A stretch of DNA of 28,313 bases from CAVUAF01 sp964460655 (GTDB lineage Bacteria; Acidobacteriota; Terriglobia; Terriglobales; Acidobacteriaceae). Where the stretch lies: assembly GCA_964460655.1 (NCBI GenBank), contig CAYWSH010000034.1:1-28313 (forward strand). The letters run 5' to 3'. Positions 16,201 to 23,141 of the stretch are shown here, piece after piece. The notes below the pieces were generated by a model that was not told the DNA's origin, made no database searches, and saw nothing but the letters and a program-made list of their open reading frames with translations. A program made the translations under genes and the position numbers. Position 1 is the first letter of the stretch; each line of letters opens with the position of its first letter.

Positions 16201-17848
16201 AGCTCTCGGTGACAACGCTGCCTTGCGCGTCGGCGCCGGTGAGCTTCGCCGTGTAGTCGCCGGGGTTGAGGTTGCAAGTCTGGCCGACGAAGTCGCTGGT
16301 GTTCGATGCGTAACCGTTCAGCGGCGTCGGTGAGCCGGCAGGCAGCAGCGTCCACTGGTAGCTGTTCGCGTTGCGACCTGCCGTAAAGGTGAACGGATCG
16401 CCGAGATTGACGGATTTCTCGCCGCCACTGGTTCCGCCGCCACCGCCGGCGTTGCGCGCCGCTTGCTGCATCTGCGCGACGGAGGCCTGTGTGATGCTGC
16501 CGATGGCCGCGTTCGCCTGCGCGATCTGCGCGGAGAGGCCGTCGAGCGCGTGCCGCAGCACGTCATTGAAAGTGTTGTTGATCGGCGTGAACGCCGCGCC
16601 TGCCTGCTGGCGCAATTGGGCCGGGTCAGGCGGCGGCTGCGCACCCGCCAGCTGATTCACCTTGCCCTGGATGTCCGCCGTCGCGCCTTGCGCGGCAGTA
16701 TTCACCGTGCCGCCCGCACTCTGCGCCGCGCTGACGGCCTGGTCGATCAGTTGCCGGAACTGCTGTTGGATCGCGTTCGTATCGACGTGTGCCGTGTTGG
16801 CGGCATCGATCTGTTGCGCCGCCTGCTGCACCGTCTGCTGCAAGCCGATGAGCAGTCCATTCAGGCCGGCGATGCCGGAACTTCGCTCCTGCTCCAGGAT
16901 GTCGGTGAACTGCTTGGCGATCGCCGCGGGATCGCCGCCCGCCGCGCCGGCATCGATCACCGTGAAGACCGCGCCCGCCGGCGGTCCTGCCTTCTTATGG
17001 AACGTGATGGTGCGCGGGCCAGTAGGAGCGCCCGGCGCGACGGCGATCTGCACCGTCAAGCTCGTGTCGTTCGCGCTCGGCTGGACGGTCGCGGTCACGC
17101 CCGGGCCGCCGGTAACGTTCGCGCTCAGGATACCCGCCATGTGCGCGCCCGTGACCGTGGCAGTCAGGTTCGTGCCGGGCATCGCCGAAGCCGGTGCGAT
17201 CGCTGAGATGATCGCCGGTTCCGTGTCCTGAATGACCTGCTGGATCTGCTCCGGCGTCGCCGGCTTGGGCTGGCCCGGAGCCTTGCCTTTCTCTACCGTC
17301 ACCGATTGGCCGGCGTTGCACAGCACGCGGTCTGGCAGGTCCGTTCCCGTGATGCTCACGGTGCCGCTGATGCACACGAAGTTCGTCGAGAACTGGTCGC
17401 TCAAGCTGGAGAAGTCCGTGCCGATCACGCCGGCAACGGCCGTCGGTGTGCGCACGGTGAAGCCGCCGCCGTCACGCACGATCTTCTGCACTTCGGCGCG
17501 CAGACGCCCGGCCGTCAGGATGAACGAGGATTGTTGCGTGCGCGCGTCGTGCTTCTCGATGCGCAGCTCCGCCTGGGAGCCGAGCGAGAGCAGCGAGCCG
17601 TCGGCCAGCTGGATGCGTGCGCGTCCGCCCTTGTCGGTCTTGATGGTATCGAGCCAGCGCAGCTCATCGCCCTTCTTCGCTTCCGTGATGGTGCGGGCTT
17701 TGCCCGTGCCGCGGTCGATGTGCGCCACCGGCAGCAGGGCAGAGATGTTCCCCGCTTTTTGCGCGGCCGGTATGGCCGGCGCCGATGCGGCGAAGGAAGG
17801 CACAGCGAGAAGGGCAATGGCGAATAAGAGCGAAAGTGTCTTCTTCAT
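10250..17848 (-). CDS. Giant secreted FecR-domain protein with CARDB-like repeats
   Basis: 2532 residues from ATG 17848 (MKKTLSLLFAIALLAVPSFA, a clean signal peptide); an upstream TTG at 17866 adds six residues without benefit. Order of parts, rough residues: FecR domain 45-190 (GRARIQLADGSLLSLGSQAE, GVIGTDF); IPT/TIG-like strand region 210-300; Ala/Gln-rich helical region 310-470; Gly linker; PKD-like domain 475-550; NTF2-like domain 553-670; then about seven CARDB-like beta modules beginning near 689 (LPELQVVGL), 820, 929, 1041, 1360, 1688 (LPDLSVTNL) and 2229 (LPELTLNTADVSYSP), with less regular beta-rich Ser/Thr/Asn-rich sequence between. No membrane anchor, LPXTG or PEP-CTERM was seen. 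This FecR is not the iron-dicitrate anti-sigma type, as there is no sigma factor or FecA nearby. The cyclase gene lies 40 bp upstream. A surface or secreted adhesin or scaffold is likely (inference). Confidence 0.85.
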   Translation of the reverse strand: MKKTLSLLFAIALLAVPSFAASAPAIPAAQKAGNISALLPVAHIDRGTGKARTITEAKKGDELRWLDTIKTDKGGRARIQLADGSLLSLGSQAELRIEKHDARTQQSSFILTAGRLRAEVQKIVRDGGGFTVRTPTAVAGVIGTDFSSLSDQFSTNFVCISGTVSITGTDLPDRVLCNAGQSVTVEKGKAPGQPKPATPEQIQQVIQDTEPAIISAIAPASAMPGTNLTATVTGAHMAGILSANVTGGPGVTATVQPSANDTSLTVQIAVAPGAPTGPRTITFHKKAGPPAGAVFTVIDAGAAGGDPAAIAKQFTDILEQERSSGIAGLNGLLIGLQQTVQQAAQQIDAANTAHVDTNAIQQQFRQLIDQAVSAAQSAGGTVNTAAQGATADIQGKVNQLAGAQPPPDPAQLRQQAGAAFTPINNTFNDVLRHALDGLSAQIAQANAAIGSITQASVAQMQQAARNAGGGGGTSGGEKSVNLGDPFTFTAGRNANSYQWTLLPAGSPTPLNGYASNTSDFVGQTCNLNPGDYTAKLTGADAQGSVVTESYTLHVLPPSYDDPSTTLRNLAAAYSALQSSQFLNFFDPSFGGFTALQENIRRTFPTLASMNINLRISQSQINCNDATVRADWDQNYSFLARTNLVLHQTEQLSARFLRTPGKGWSITEFQGDNGTVQGLPPGPSTTEVALPELQVVGLVTTAAQSGSPTRGARAILPISTGNVNVKATVKNIGSAPLNQSVVIHVSLTDPATNELAGSDLTVNPPLAVGQQTDVTGTVNVPPLPPGTNGQFIAIVNPGCVVPTENCGATSTSTQQVVIATIDLGVQSLTVGGTGLIATLPGSIVVSINNSGTSTSQPGTLTLTAASAPAFTATAAVPAIAPNTSVNVTVSFTTPNLSGSQAFTARVTAPFDSNAANDVKTTSFNVFAPVVDLQLLSLTLNATGSLGSGQSTSLTAQIKNNGSAPSAATDTMTCTLSGPLGTSNLGSRAVPSIAGGATLNFSYPFVVPANRTGNDTINCVLATDPLETVTNNNTGAVSAVVSLNIDLVFDTPPPIARNYQMGSSTTLSVAVRNAGLDTTNAAWVMVVKINGSPVATVNGPTLIGGQVATLTTPSFTIPNLQPPPADVVANMSVELNPTNTLTETNTQNNIFAATANLQDFQLVPAAQNFQGIVNRLFNASVVNVLPATYSNTLGPAINYTNVPAGLAPAGTPLTKLQGQATQTGTFNVGASGTAAGVTHASASPVVLVFGPEFTATPPVSTTVSNVSGTTPFVVNLTGGLYPASVTLTLPGGLTTLTPLTQTLNGPGLLTWQLSSPVGTTPGSYTVAGHVTDGGIPATNTPVGNVNFSAGVTVNNAPPQANYTITGVSVAGHSAPPFSGGNAFVLGEPVAIVATVTNNGGVSASGTITVTFDCTTPVVCTPLAVPVAAPGAGQSVLATFNIPNFGFPFGSYSGSISLTTTIQQSSTADDTINVPFEVITMALSPAAPNLFTPVQNMPIGRTSTLNMQLSETGPSPNTVVAMSATTGISGVVSFSGNPAAPGTVTASITPSSQATPGAGTVQVTATLHNATQTVTQPVQYYSAQVVDFTFPSNGPSFPATIQPSNSIQVTFQFNGTWDARAGTATLAVAPVNGFSASFTSNQINPGDVSTLTLSAFGSVPLQVTGIPITLTIPNTFPVDTINYVLYVLPQNLPDLSVTNLVGPSGRNFTTNPWLAGETLTFTATVNNFGQAPTHGSEELHLFVNGTGVNSVFLPSTPIPPGFSIPVNIPATAPFSDPNFVSANVGSIPVSAQVFPITQEANSFNNFFATNLNMADWDISIAGGFQGTSGNPLQMFAPSLNTASTRLTISLFGSGAPVATFTVSPGLVSTNIQFQSTALTLTTLNSTSGYNTTAQLQQLATSPQGPYYAQVIATLPAGVGVFAGRQMQRQQTITIANNTSTPIATVQLSSNRGNFAPLTGSAPPLQMNGLLPEAIAITPTRVGSPSFPCTTGNCPGHVDITFSDNPSGNSNQLIDSNPHQVRNVAYFSIASAVFTYVPDVSGAINATAMSTQVSAEAVTVNVASGTPSPFGSNVLGQLLFNVGDLNISTTVFNGFPCVVAVPGGSGQLPLSFAPINGFNLAVITSWQWAPGSLPPGVSVSPSAGTGSTLPTFTFTNTNSSSTATALATIQLVVTTQNALASVPVTLDASIDTSTTGQLCNLPLAPQRVAHWGAAALSAGTLPIAIRPARTAALPELTLNTADVSYSPSVPRTGDSIEVRFRLANTGNGAATRVPVALRVNGTIVARDNFDVAAGRTTLGALRWENAQLPAPSTPTRATRPGRGNPRGGPAAAERDTAALVAEIVVDPDRTIQQSGSGTNQVARLQHFALAESDTTATTTTAGPQQRAYIEVNEATCVGFRFASGGTSQCDSADVEIAVAEAGTGSYTLSSQSGIADLGLAAAPQQVALARYSQQAAAIAGHSYAVQLSGGRVGILTLQSVRNPGQLDARTKRLFRGGPAAGGVRSLGRDSGPVEAGDVSGNSRQAVVYFEIVYATP

Positions 17849-17888
17849 AAAGTCTTCGACTCGCAACTCGGTACGCAGTACTCGCGAC

Positions 17889-20255
17889 TCACTTGTGTTG
17901 CATCACGTACACGCCGTCCCAATCCGAGGCCGGCGGCACCTTCATGTATTCATTCAGCACGCGGTCGAGCATCACGATTGACGGTCCGTCTTCCGGATAC
18001 TTGTCGAGCACGCTGGTGAAGCGCTCCGCGGCTTCCGCCCATTCCATGCGCTTGTACGCCGACATGGCGTGCTCGAAGCGCTCCAGTAGGTCGGCGTGCT
18101 TGCCCGCGTTCTTGGCGAAGTCCATCAACTGGTAGATCGAGACCGGCTGGCGCTTGCCCTTCACGCGGATCTTGTCGAGTTCGCGGCAGACGTAATGGTC
18201 TTTCACCTTGCGGTACGTGTACTCGCTGATGAGGACGCGCACCTTGTAGTCCTTGGTCTGGCCTTCGAGGCGCGACGCGAGGTTCACGTTGTCGCCCATG
18301 ACCGTCCAGGCAAAACGCTTGTCCGATCCCATGTTGCCGACGTTGACGATGCCGGAGTTGATGCCGATACCGATCGAGAACGGCCGCTTGCCCTCGGCCT
18401 GCCACTTCAGGTTCAGCTCGTCGAGCCGGTTGCCCATGTCGAGCGCGCCCGCGCACGCGCGGATGTGGTGGTCGTCCTGCGGGAACGGCGAGCCCCAGAA
18501 CGCCATGATGGCGTCGCCGATGTACTTGTCGAGCGTGCCCCAGCGCGTGAACAGGATGTCGGTCATCTCGCCGAGGTACTCGTTCAGGAAGCGGACCAGT
18601 TCATCGGGCGACATGCCTTCCGACATCGTGGTGAAGCTGCGGATGTCGGAGAACAAGACGGTCAGCTCTTTCGACTCGCCCCCCGCCCGGAAGTACTTCT
18701 GCGGATTCTTTTCGATCAGCTGGATGACGCCCGGTGAGACGTAGCGCGCGAACGTGCGGCGCACTTTTCGCTTTTCGCGCTCTTCAAAGATCATGCGGTA
18801 GCTGACAATGGCGCCGTAATCGGCCACCAGCGTGACCGCGGGGACGATGATGAACAGCCACATGCCGTAGTGGCTGAACAGGAAGCGCACGCCGAACAGG
18901 AACACCACGAGCGCACCGACCACGCCGGCCGTGGAATGCAGCGGCTTGGCGTGACCGAACCAGTAGCCCATGCCGAGACCGAAGAGCAGGATGATGGCCA
19001 CGTCTACCGTGTTCTCGACCAGGCCGCGGCGGATGAAGCCGCGCCCGCGCTCATCGGAGTGCAGCAGGTTGTCGAGCACGTTGGCGTGCGTCTCGACTCC
19101 CATGTAGCCTTCCAGTTCTTTCTGGAAGGGCGTGGAGCGCAGGTCGCCGATGCCGCGCGCCGTCGCGCCCACGAACACGATCTTGTCCCTGAAGGTGCTC
19201 ACCGGCACGGTGCCATCGAGCACATCGCCCATCGAGTAATGCGGATAGCTATGGAACGGGCCGGCGAAGTTGATGAGTGCCGTCGCATCGCCGCGAGTGT
19301 AGACGTTATGCGGTCCGACCTCGAGGTGGTCGATGCCGGTGTCCGCCATGTACGAGATGGAGGATTGGTCCTTGATGTTCTCGTAGACGCGCAACGTCTC
19401 GAGCGCGAGCGACGGGTACCAGTCGCGATCCTTGAAGCGGATGAGCAACCGCGAATTTCGGATAGTGCCGTCGCCATCCGGCGTCACGTCGTAGTAGGCG
19501 AACGAGCGTGCCTCGTCGGCCAGCAGTCGCATGTTCGGCAGGACGCCGTCAACCACCATGCCGCCATGCGCCGCCCAGGCGGCGTTGAGGTCGAACTCAC
19601 GCTTCAGCGTGGGTAGCTTCACGACCTGCGGGAAGGGGTGGGCCCAGAGGACGTTGAAATAGTCCTCTTGTGATTTCGTGCTGGTGTTCTTGATGTCTTC
19701 CGCCGCCAGGAAGCTGTGGCCGAGGATCACGTTACCGGCGTTCTTCAATGACGCGGCGAAGATGGCATCGTTGTCGCTCGTCTTCTGAATGGCGCGGATC
19801 TTGTCGAGCACGGTGGAGGGGGCCTTGTCGCCCAAATCCGCTTCCAGCTTCCTGAGGGCTTCGACGGCGGAGTTCTTCTCCGGCGTGGGGAAGTTGAAGT
19901 CAAAGGCGATGACCTTCGCGCCGCCTGCTTGCAGCTTGTCGATCAGCGTGGCGTAACCATTGCGCGGGATCGGGAAAGTGCCGACCTTCTGCAAGGTGTT
20001 GGCGTCGAGTCCGACGATGACGATGCGGTCATCCACGGGGCGCGGGCCGCGGCTCTTGAACAGCGAATCGAGCGAGCGCAGCTCCACGTTCTGCAGGAAG
20101 AAGAACACCGCGCCGCGATTGCCGACTTCGACAAACGCGTACACGCCGAGCGCGACGAGCGTCACCAGCACGGCGATGCCCATCTCGACCTTCTTCGGCG
20201 ACATGCCGCCGAGATAGTCGAATCCGCGCTTCAGCAGCTCACGCAGTTGCTTCAT
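17889..20255 (-). CDS. CHASE2-domain class III adenylate/guanylate cyclase
   Basis: 788 residues: membrane helix near 24-43, a large periplasmic CHASE2 sensor (about 45-410, with DDRIVIVGLD, FPIPRNGYATLIDKL and FRDKIVFVGATARG), three membrane helices at about 425-510, and a cytoplasmic class III cyclase catalytic domain at about 525-710. The catalytic set is complete: metal ligands D537 (LFSDIRSF) and D581 (DKYIGDAIMAF), base-selecting K577 and D655 (VMGDNVN), and transition-state N658 and R662. The Lys/Asp pair favours ATP, so cyclic AMP is the likely product. The C-terminal 70 residues form a helical tail like a short TPR. Its ATG overlaps the stop of the barrel gene (ATGA), and the giant FecR gene follows after 40 bp, so the three are surely co-transcribed. 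The signal sensed by CHASE2 domains is not known. Confidence 0.95.
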   Translation of the reverse strand: MKQLRELLKRGFDYLGGMSPKKVEMGIAVLVTLVALGVYAFVEVGNRGAVFFFLQNVELRSLDSLFKSRGPRPVDDRIVIVGLDANTLQKVGTFPIPRNGYATLIDKLQAGGAKVIAFDFNFPTPEKNSAVEALRKLEADLGDKAPSTVLDKIRAIQKTSDNDAIFAASLKNAGNVILGHSFLAAEDIKNTSTKSQEDYFNVLWAHPFPQVVKLPTLKREFDLNAAWAAHGGMVVDGVLPNMRLLADEARSFAYYDVTPDGDGTIRNSRLLIRFKDRDWYPSLALETLRVYENIKDQSSISYMADTGIDHLEVGPHNVYTRGDATALINFAGPFHSYPHYSMGDVLDGTVPVSTFRDKIVFVGATARGIGDLRSTPFQKELEGYMGVETHANVLDNLLHSDERGRGFIRRGLVENTVDVAIILLFGLGMGYWFGHAKPLHSTAGVVGALVVFLFGVRFLFSHYGMWLFIIVPAVTLVADYGAIVSYRMIFEEREKRKVRRTFARYVSPGVIQLIEKNPQKYFRAGGESKELTVLFSDIRSFTTMSEGMSPDELVRFLNEYLGEMTDILFTRWGTLDKYIGDAIMAFWGSPFPQDDHHIRACAGALDMGNRLDELNLKWQAEGKRPFSIGIGINSGIVNVGNMGSDKRFAWTVMGDNVNLASRLEGQTKDYKVRVLISEYTYRKVKDHYVCRELDKIRVKGKRQPVSIYQLMDFAKNAGKHADLLERFEHAMSAYKRMEWAEAAERFTSVLDKYPEDGPSIVMLDRVLNEYMKVPPASDWDGVYVMQHK

Positions 20256-22102
20256 TGCCCGCCCGTCCGGCGTCCGAACTTGTACGCGAACGTCAGCCCA
20301 ACGATGCGCTCATCGAAGTTCGGCGAATTGAAATAGAAGTTGTTGTTGCGCTCGAACGACACGATGAACTGTATGTTCTCGTCGTTCCGCCACTTGTAGG
20401 TCGCTGCCGCGCGATAACTCGGACGGCTGTAGCCTGCGGGGATGAGGAACGTACCGCCGGGCCCGAGCGTCGGCAGCGTGGAAGACGCGTCGCGGAACGC
20501 CAGCTCGAACAGGAACCACTTCGGTGGCTCGATGAAGATGCTGGCCGTGCCCAACCGGTTCGAATCGCGATCGAGCGCCAGCACCAGGATCGGATTCGTG
20601 ATGACCTGCCCGATGCGCGGCCGCTGCGCCGCGCGCTCCAACTCGTAACGCAGCGATGGATTGATGTGCCACCCGCCGAGGTCGTAAATGCCGCGCAGCC
20701 CGACGTAGATGCGGTTGGTGTTCGAGGTCTGGCTCGCCTGGATCAGGTCCACCGCCTGCCGGCGCTCGTAGCCGATGTTGAAGTATGTGGTCTTCACCGG
20801 CAGCGTGAGTTCGGCGAACGGCGTGCGCACGAAGCGGTCTATCGAACCGTCGCTCGCATCGATCTGGCGATGCCGATAGCCCATCTCCAGCGTGGCGCGC
20901 CGATACATCGGCAGGTCGTGGAAGGTCAACTTGGCTTCCGGACCGAGCAGGCGCGTCTCGAACGGAAGCTGGCCGCGCAGGTCGTTGTTCGAGCGGCGGA
21001 ACGTTCCGTCCACCGTGACCCAGTTCGTCAGGTCGTAGGAGGCGCGCGCCATCACGTCTTGCAGGTCGGCGATCTGGCGGGCGTTCAGCGAGGCGAAGTT
21101 CGGTTGATACCGGGCAAACGAGCCGCGCAGGCTGAACTTGTGGTAGCGCCAGCTGCCGTCGAGGCGCGAACCCCAGTCGGACTGAAAACCAAGTCCCGGC
21201 TGCGGCAGGCGGTCGTCGCAGGGCGCGGTGCAACTGTTCGCGCTGCGAATGTCGAAATCGGTCGTGGAGGCAGCGAATTCGCCGTCGAGACGCAGCGTGC
21301 CGAGCTGCAGTTTCGTATCGAAGCTGCCCACGCGATTGCTCGCCGGGAACGGCGCGGTGCCGACGGTCGCCGGCGGCAGCGAATCTTCTTTGTCGTCGCT
21401 CGATGAGAAGTTGAAGCCGAACGACGAGCCGTGCGGCAGGCTGTGCTCCAGCCGTGCGCCGCTCACCGCCGCCAGGTACGGGCGACTCGCCAGGTCTTTG
21501 TAGAGCGAGCCGTAGCGGTCGATGAAGATGCCGCCGAAGGTGCCAAGCTTCCAGCCGCTGTCGCCGAGCTTCCACGTTGCGTTCGCGCCCTTGACGTTCT
21601 GGTTGAAGCTGAGGCGCGAGAAGTTCACCAGCGCATCGCCAAAGATGTACTCGTCGCGCGGCCCGTAGATGCGCATGTACGCTTTCTGCAGGCTGTTGTG
21701 CTCAGGGTCGATGCTGAAGTCGTCGGTACCGCGATACATGGAGAGCATCTGGATGCGCCGGGTCACGAAGAACCGCCGCTCCATGAAGTAGTTGAACTCG
21801 CCGAGGTTGTTCTGCCCGTCGATGCGGAACGAGCGCGACGTGTCGCCGCCCAGCTCGGTGTAGCGCGTCATCAGGCGGATCTCGCCGATGTCCTGGTCCT
21901 TCGGCGCGCCGGCGGCCGTGTTGATGTCGAAGGTCGAAGCCTTGGGCTTGTTCTGCTCGGCCTCCGTGGGTTTCTTCGGCTCCTCGAGCGGAGACGCCGG
22001 CTTCTGGTCCTGCGCGGAGGTTTGACTGGAGGAGTTGGACGTCTGGGCTGCTAGAACGCCAGCCAATAGCAGAGCACAGCAGAGGTTTCTCAGGACTCGC
22101 AT
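20252..22102 (-). CDS. Outer-membrane beta-barrel protein
   Basis: 616 residues from ATG 22102, chosen because it gives a signal peptide (MRVLRNLCCALLLAGVLAA) with AGGTG 5 nt upstream; an earlier start at 22153 adds unlike sequence. After the signal peptide comes a Gln/Pro/Lys-rich linker (to about 60), followed by continuous alternating polar/aromatic strands such as GEIRLMTRYTELGGD, YKWRNDENIQFIVSFERNNNF and the terminal strand VGLTFAYKF. This is the pattern of a barrel with roughly 20 or more strands, without TonB box or plug motifs. It is first in the operon with the CHASE2 cyclase and giant FecR protein, overlapping the cyclase by 4 bp. It might export or anchor the giant protein or pass a signal molecule (inference). 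No named family is recognised with certainty. Confidence 0.85.
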   Translation of the reverse strand: MRVLRNLCCALLLAGVLAAQTSNSSSQTSAQDQKPASPLEEPKKPTEAEQNKPKASTFDINTAAGAPKDQDIGEIRLMTRYTELGGDTSRSFRIDGQNNLGEFNYFMERRFFVTRRIQMLSMYRGTDDFSIDPEHNSLQKAYMRIYGPRDEYIFGDALVNFSRLSFNQNVKGANATWKLGDSGWKLGTFGGIFIDRYGSLYKDLASRPYLAAVSGARLEHSLPHGSSFGFNFSSSDDKEDSLPPATVGTAPFPASNRVGSFDTKLQLGTLRLDGEFAASTTDFDIRSANSCTAPCDDRLPQPGLGFQSDWGSRLDGSWRYHKFSLRGSFARYQPNFASLNARQIADLQDVMARASYDLTNWVTVDGTFRRSNNDLRGQLPFETRLLGPEAKLTFHDLPMYRRATLEMGYRHRQIDASDGSIDRFVRTPFAELTLPVKTTYFNIGYERRQAVDLIQASQTSNTNRIYVGLRGIYDLGGWHINPSLRYELERAAQRPRIGQVITNPILVLALDRDSNRLGTASIFIEPPKWFLFELAFRDASSTLPTLGPGGTFLIPAGYSRPSYRAAATYKWRNDENIQFIVSFERNNNFYFNSPNFDERIVGLTFAYKFGRRTGGQ

Positions 22103-22224
22103 CTCGCACCTGCAAGACAACGTTAGGACCGCGACGGCGCAAATTGACGCCATCCAAACCGCAGTTCGGGCACACTTCCGCGCCCCGCGGGCTGGATTGA
22201 AATCTCTGGGGGAAGGACGGGCCC

Positions 22225-22252
22225 AGAGTACCCCAAACCATCGCTAAGTCAA
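22225..22252 (-). promoter_or_regulatory. Candidate promoter of the barrel-cyclase-FecR operon
   Basis: Read on the minus strand, TTGACT (22252-22247), a 16-bp spacer and TACTCT (22230-22225) resemble a housekeeping promoter. An AT-rich stretch lies upstream of the -35 box. The leader to ATG 22102 would be about 115 nt. Confidence 0.5.
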
Positions 22253-22380
22253 TAAAAAGAAACGCCATCGCCCCAAACCTTCGTGTACCCGGACTCTACC
22301 CTGGCGGACGACGCAAGTTACTTCGGTAGCAGTGCTCAACGCTGCAAAATGTGGTTGTCGCGCTTTTTCAGTCGGTGCTC

Positions 22381-22399
22381 AATCTGGGTTAATCTGCGG
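22381..22399 (+). repeat. Remnant of the CGCAGA element in the DUF4112 leader
   Basis: AATCTG-GGTT-AATCTGCGG reads on the other strand as CCGCAGATTAAC, whose first ten bases match element A at 3645-3654. It lies 11 bp before the ATG at 22411, next to the ribosome site AGGGA. Confidence 0.45.
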
Positions 22400-22410
22400 C
22401 AGGGAACTTT

Positions 22411-22965
22411 ATGGCCGCGCGCGAATCGGGGTCCTGGCGAAGCCCGTTTTCGGCTTCGAGGGGTGAAGATCCCGAGATCATTACGCCCGAGGAATGGCGC
22501 CGCCGCGAACAGGCGAAGCGCGACCCGCTCAGCGACGAAAACCTGGAACGCCTGGTCGCGCTGCTCGACGACGGATTCGAGATCCTCGGCATCCGCTTCG
22601 GACTCGACCCCATCATCGGACTCTTCCCCGGTATCGGCGATGTCATCGCCGGCCTCGCCTCACTCGTCGTCGTCGTCGCTGGTTTCCGCCGTGGGCTGCC
22701 CAAGGTCACCATTGCGCGCATGGTGGCGAATATCGCCATCGATACGCTGCTCGGCACCGTGCCTGTGGTCGGCGATGCCTTCGACATCTATTGGAAGTCG
22801 AACCGCAAGAACCTGAACCTGCTGCAGCGCGCGCGCGGCACCACGGGCCATGAGCACAGTTGGCGCGACTGGCTGTTCTTCTCGATCATCGTATTGATCC
22901 TGACCGGCTTGGCTCTGCTGCCGATCGTGGCGCTGGTGTGGCTCGTCAGCGCGCTGCGGTCGTGA
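22411..22965 (+). CDS. DUF4112 membrane protein
   Basis: 184 residues. The conserved DUF4112 core spans about 42-135: LVALLDDGFEILGIRFGLDPIIGLFPGIGDVIAG, then GLPKVTIARMVANIAIDTLLGTVPVVGDAFDIYWKSNRKN. Two Gly/Pro-rich hydrophobic segments in the core and a strong C-terminal helix (FFSIIVLILTGLALLPIVALVWLV, about 153-178) place it in the inner membrane. No function has been established for the family. AGGGA lies 6 nt before the ATG. Element B begins on the base after its stop codon. Confidence 0.93.
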   Translation: MAARESGSWRSPFSASRGEDPEIITPEEWRRREQAKRDPLSDENLERLVALLDDGFEILGIRFGLDPIIGLFPGIGDVIAGLASLVVVVAGFRRGLPKVTIARMVANIAIDTLLGTVPVVGDAFDIYWKSNRKNLNLLQRARGTTGHEHSWRDWLFFSIIVLILTGLALLPIVALVWLVSALRS

Positions 22966-23088
22966 GAGAACCTAACGCAGAGGACGCGGAGGACACAGAG
23001 GAAGGCAAAAGACAAAAAAGCCTGAAAAGCGTGCTTCTTCCCCCTTTGTCTTCCCCTGCGTCCTCCGTGTCCTCTGCGTTGGGTTCTC
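22966..23088. repeat. CGCAGA-type intergenic element B (long imperfect inverted repeat)
   Basis: Arms of about 46 nt (22966-23011 and 23043-23088) pair with only a handful of mismatches, starting with GAGAACC / GGTTCTC. Each arm is a run of CGCAGAGGA-CGCGGAGGA-CACAGAGGA type 9-base units. It begins immediately after the DUF4112 stop codon and lies between convergent genes. Confidence 0.85.
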
Positions 23089-23093
23089 GCAGT

Positions 23094-23124
23094 CAAAAAG
23101 CCCAGCCCCTCGCGGGACTGGGCT
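23094..23124 (-). terminator. Rho-independent terminator of the histone-like gene
   Basis: On the minus strand AGCCCAG pairs with CTGGGCT, with further CCC/GGG pairing inside, followed by TTTTTGACT. It begins 18 bp after the stop of the 23142-23528 gene. Confidence 0.85.
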
Positions 23125-23141
23125 CATGAAGATCAACTTGG

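Larger units (their letters stand above)
22103..22410. other. Divergent intergenic region
   Basis: It lies between two divergent genes. It contains the candidate minus-strand promoter (22225-22252), and on its right side a remnant of the CGCAGA repeat family (22381-22399). No gene is supported here. Confidence 0.6.

Noticed and set aside
10250..17848. Iron-dicitrate FecR regulator
   Set aside because: There is a signal peptide, no sigma factor and no FecA partner next to it; only the FecR fold is shared.
20255..21406. 383-codon plus-strand frame
   Set aside because: It lies opposite the outer-membrane barrel gene, which has a signal peptide and strand pattern; the plus frame has neither.
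22966..23088. CRISPR-like repeats
   Set aside because: The 9-base units are contiguous, without unique spacers, and arranged as an inverted repeat.
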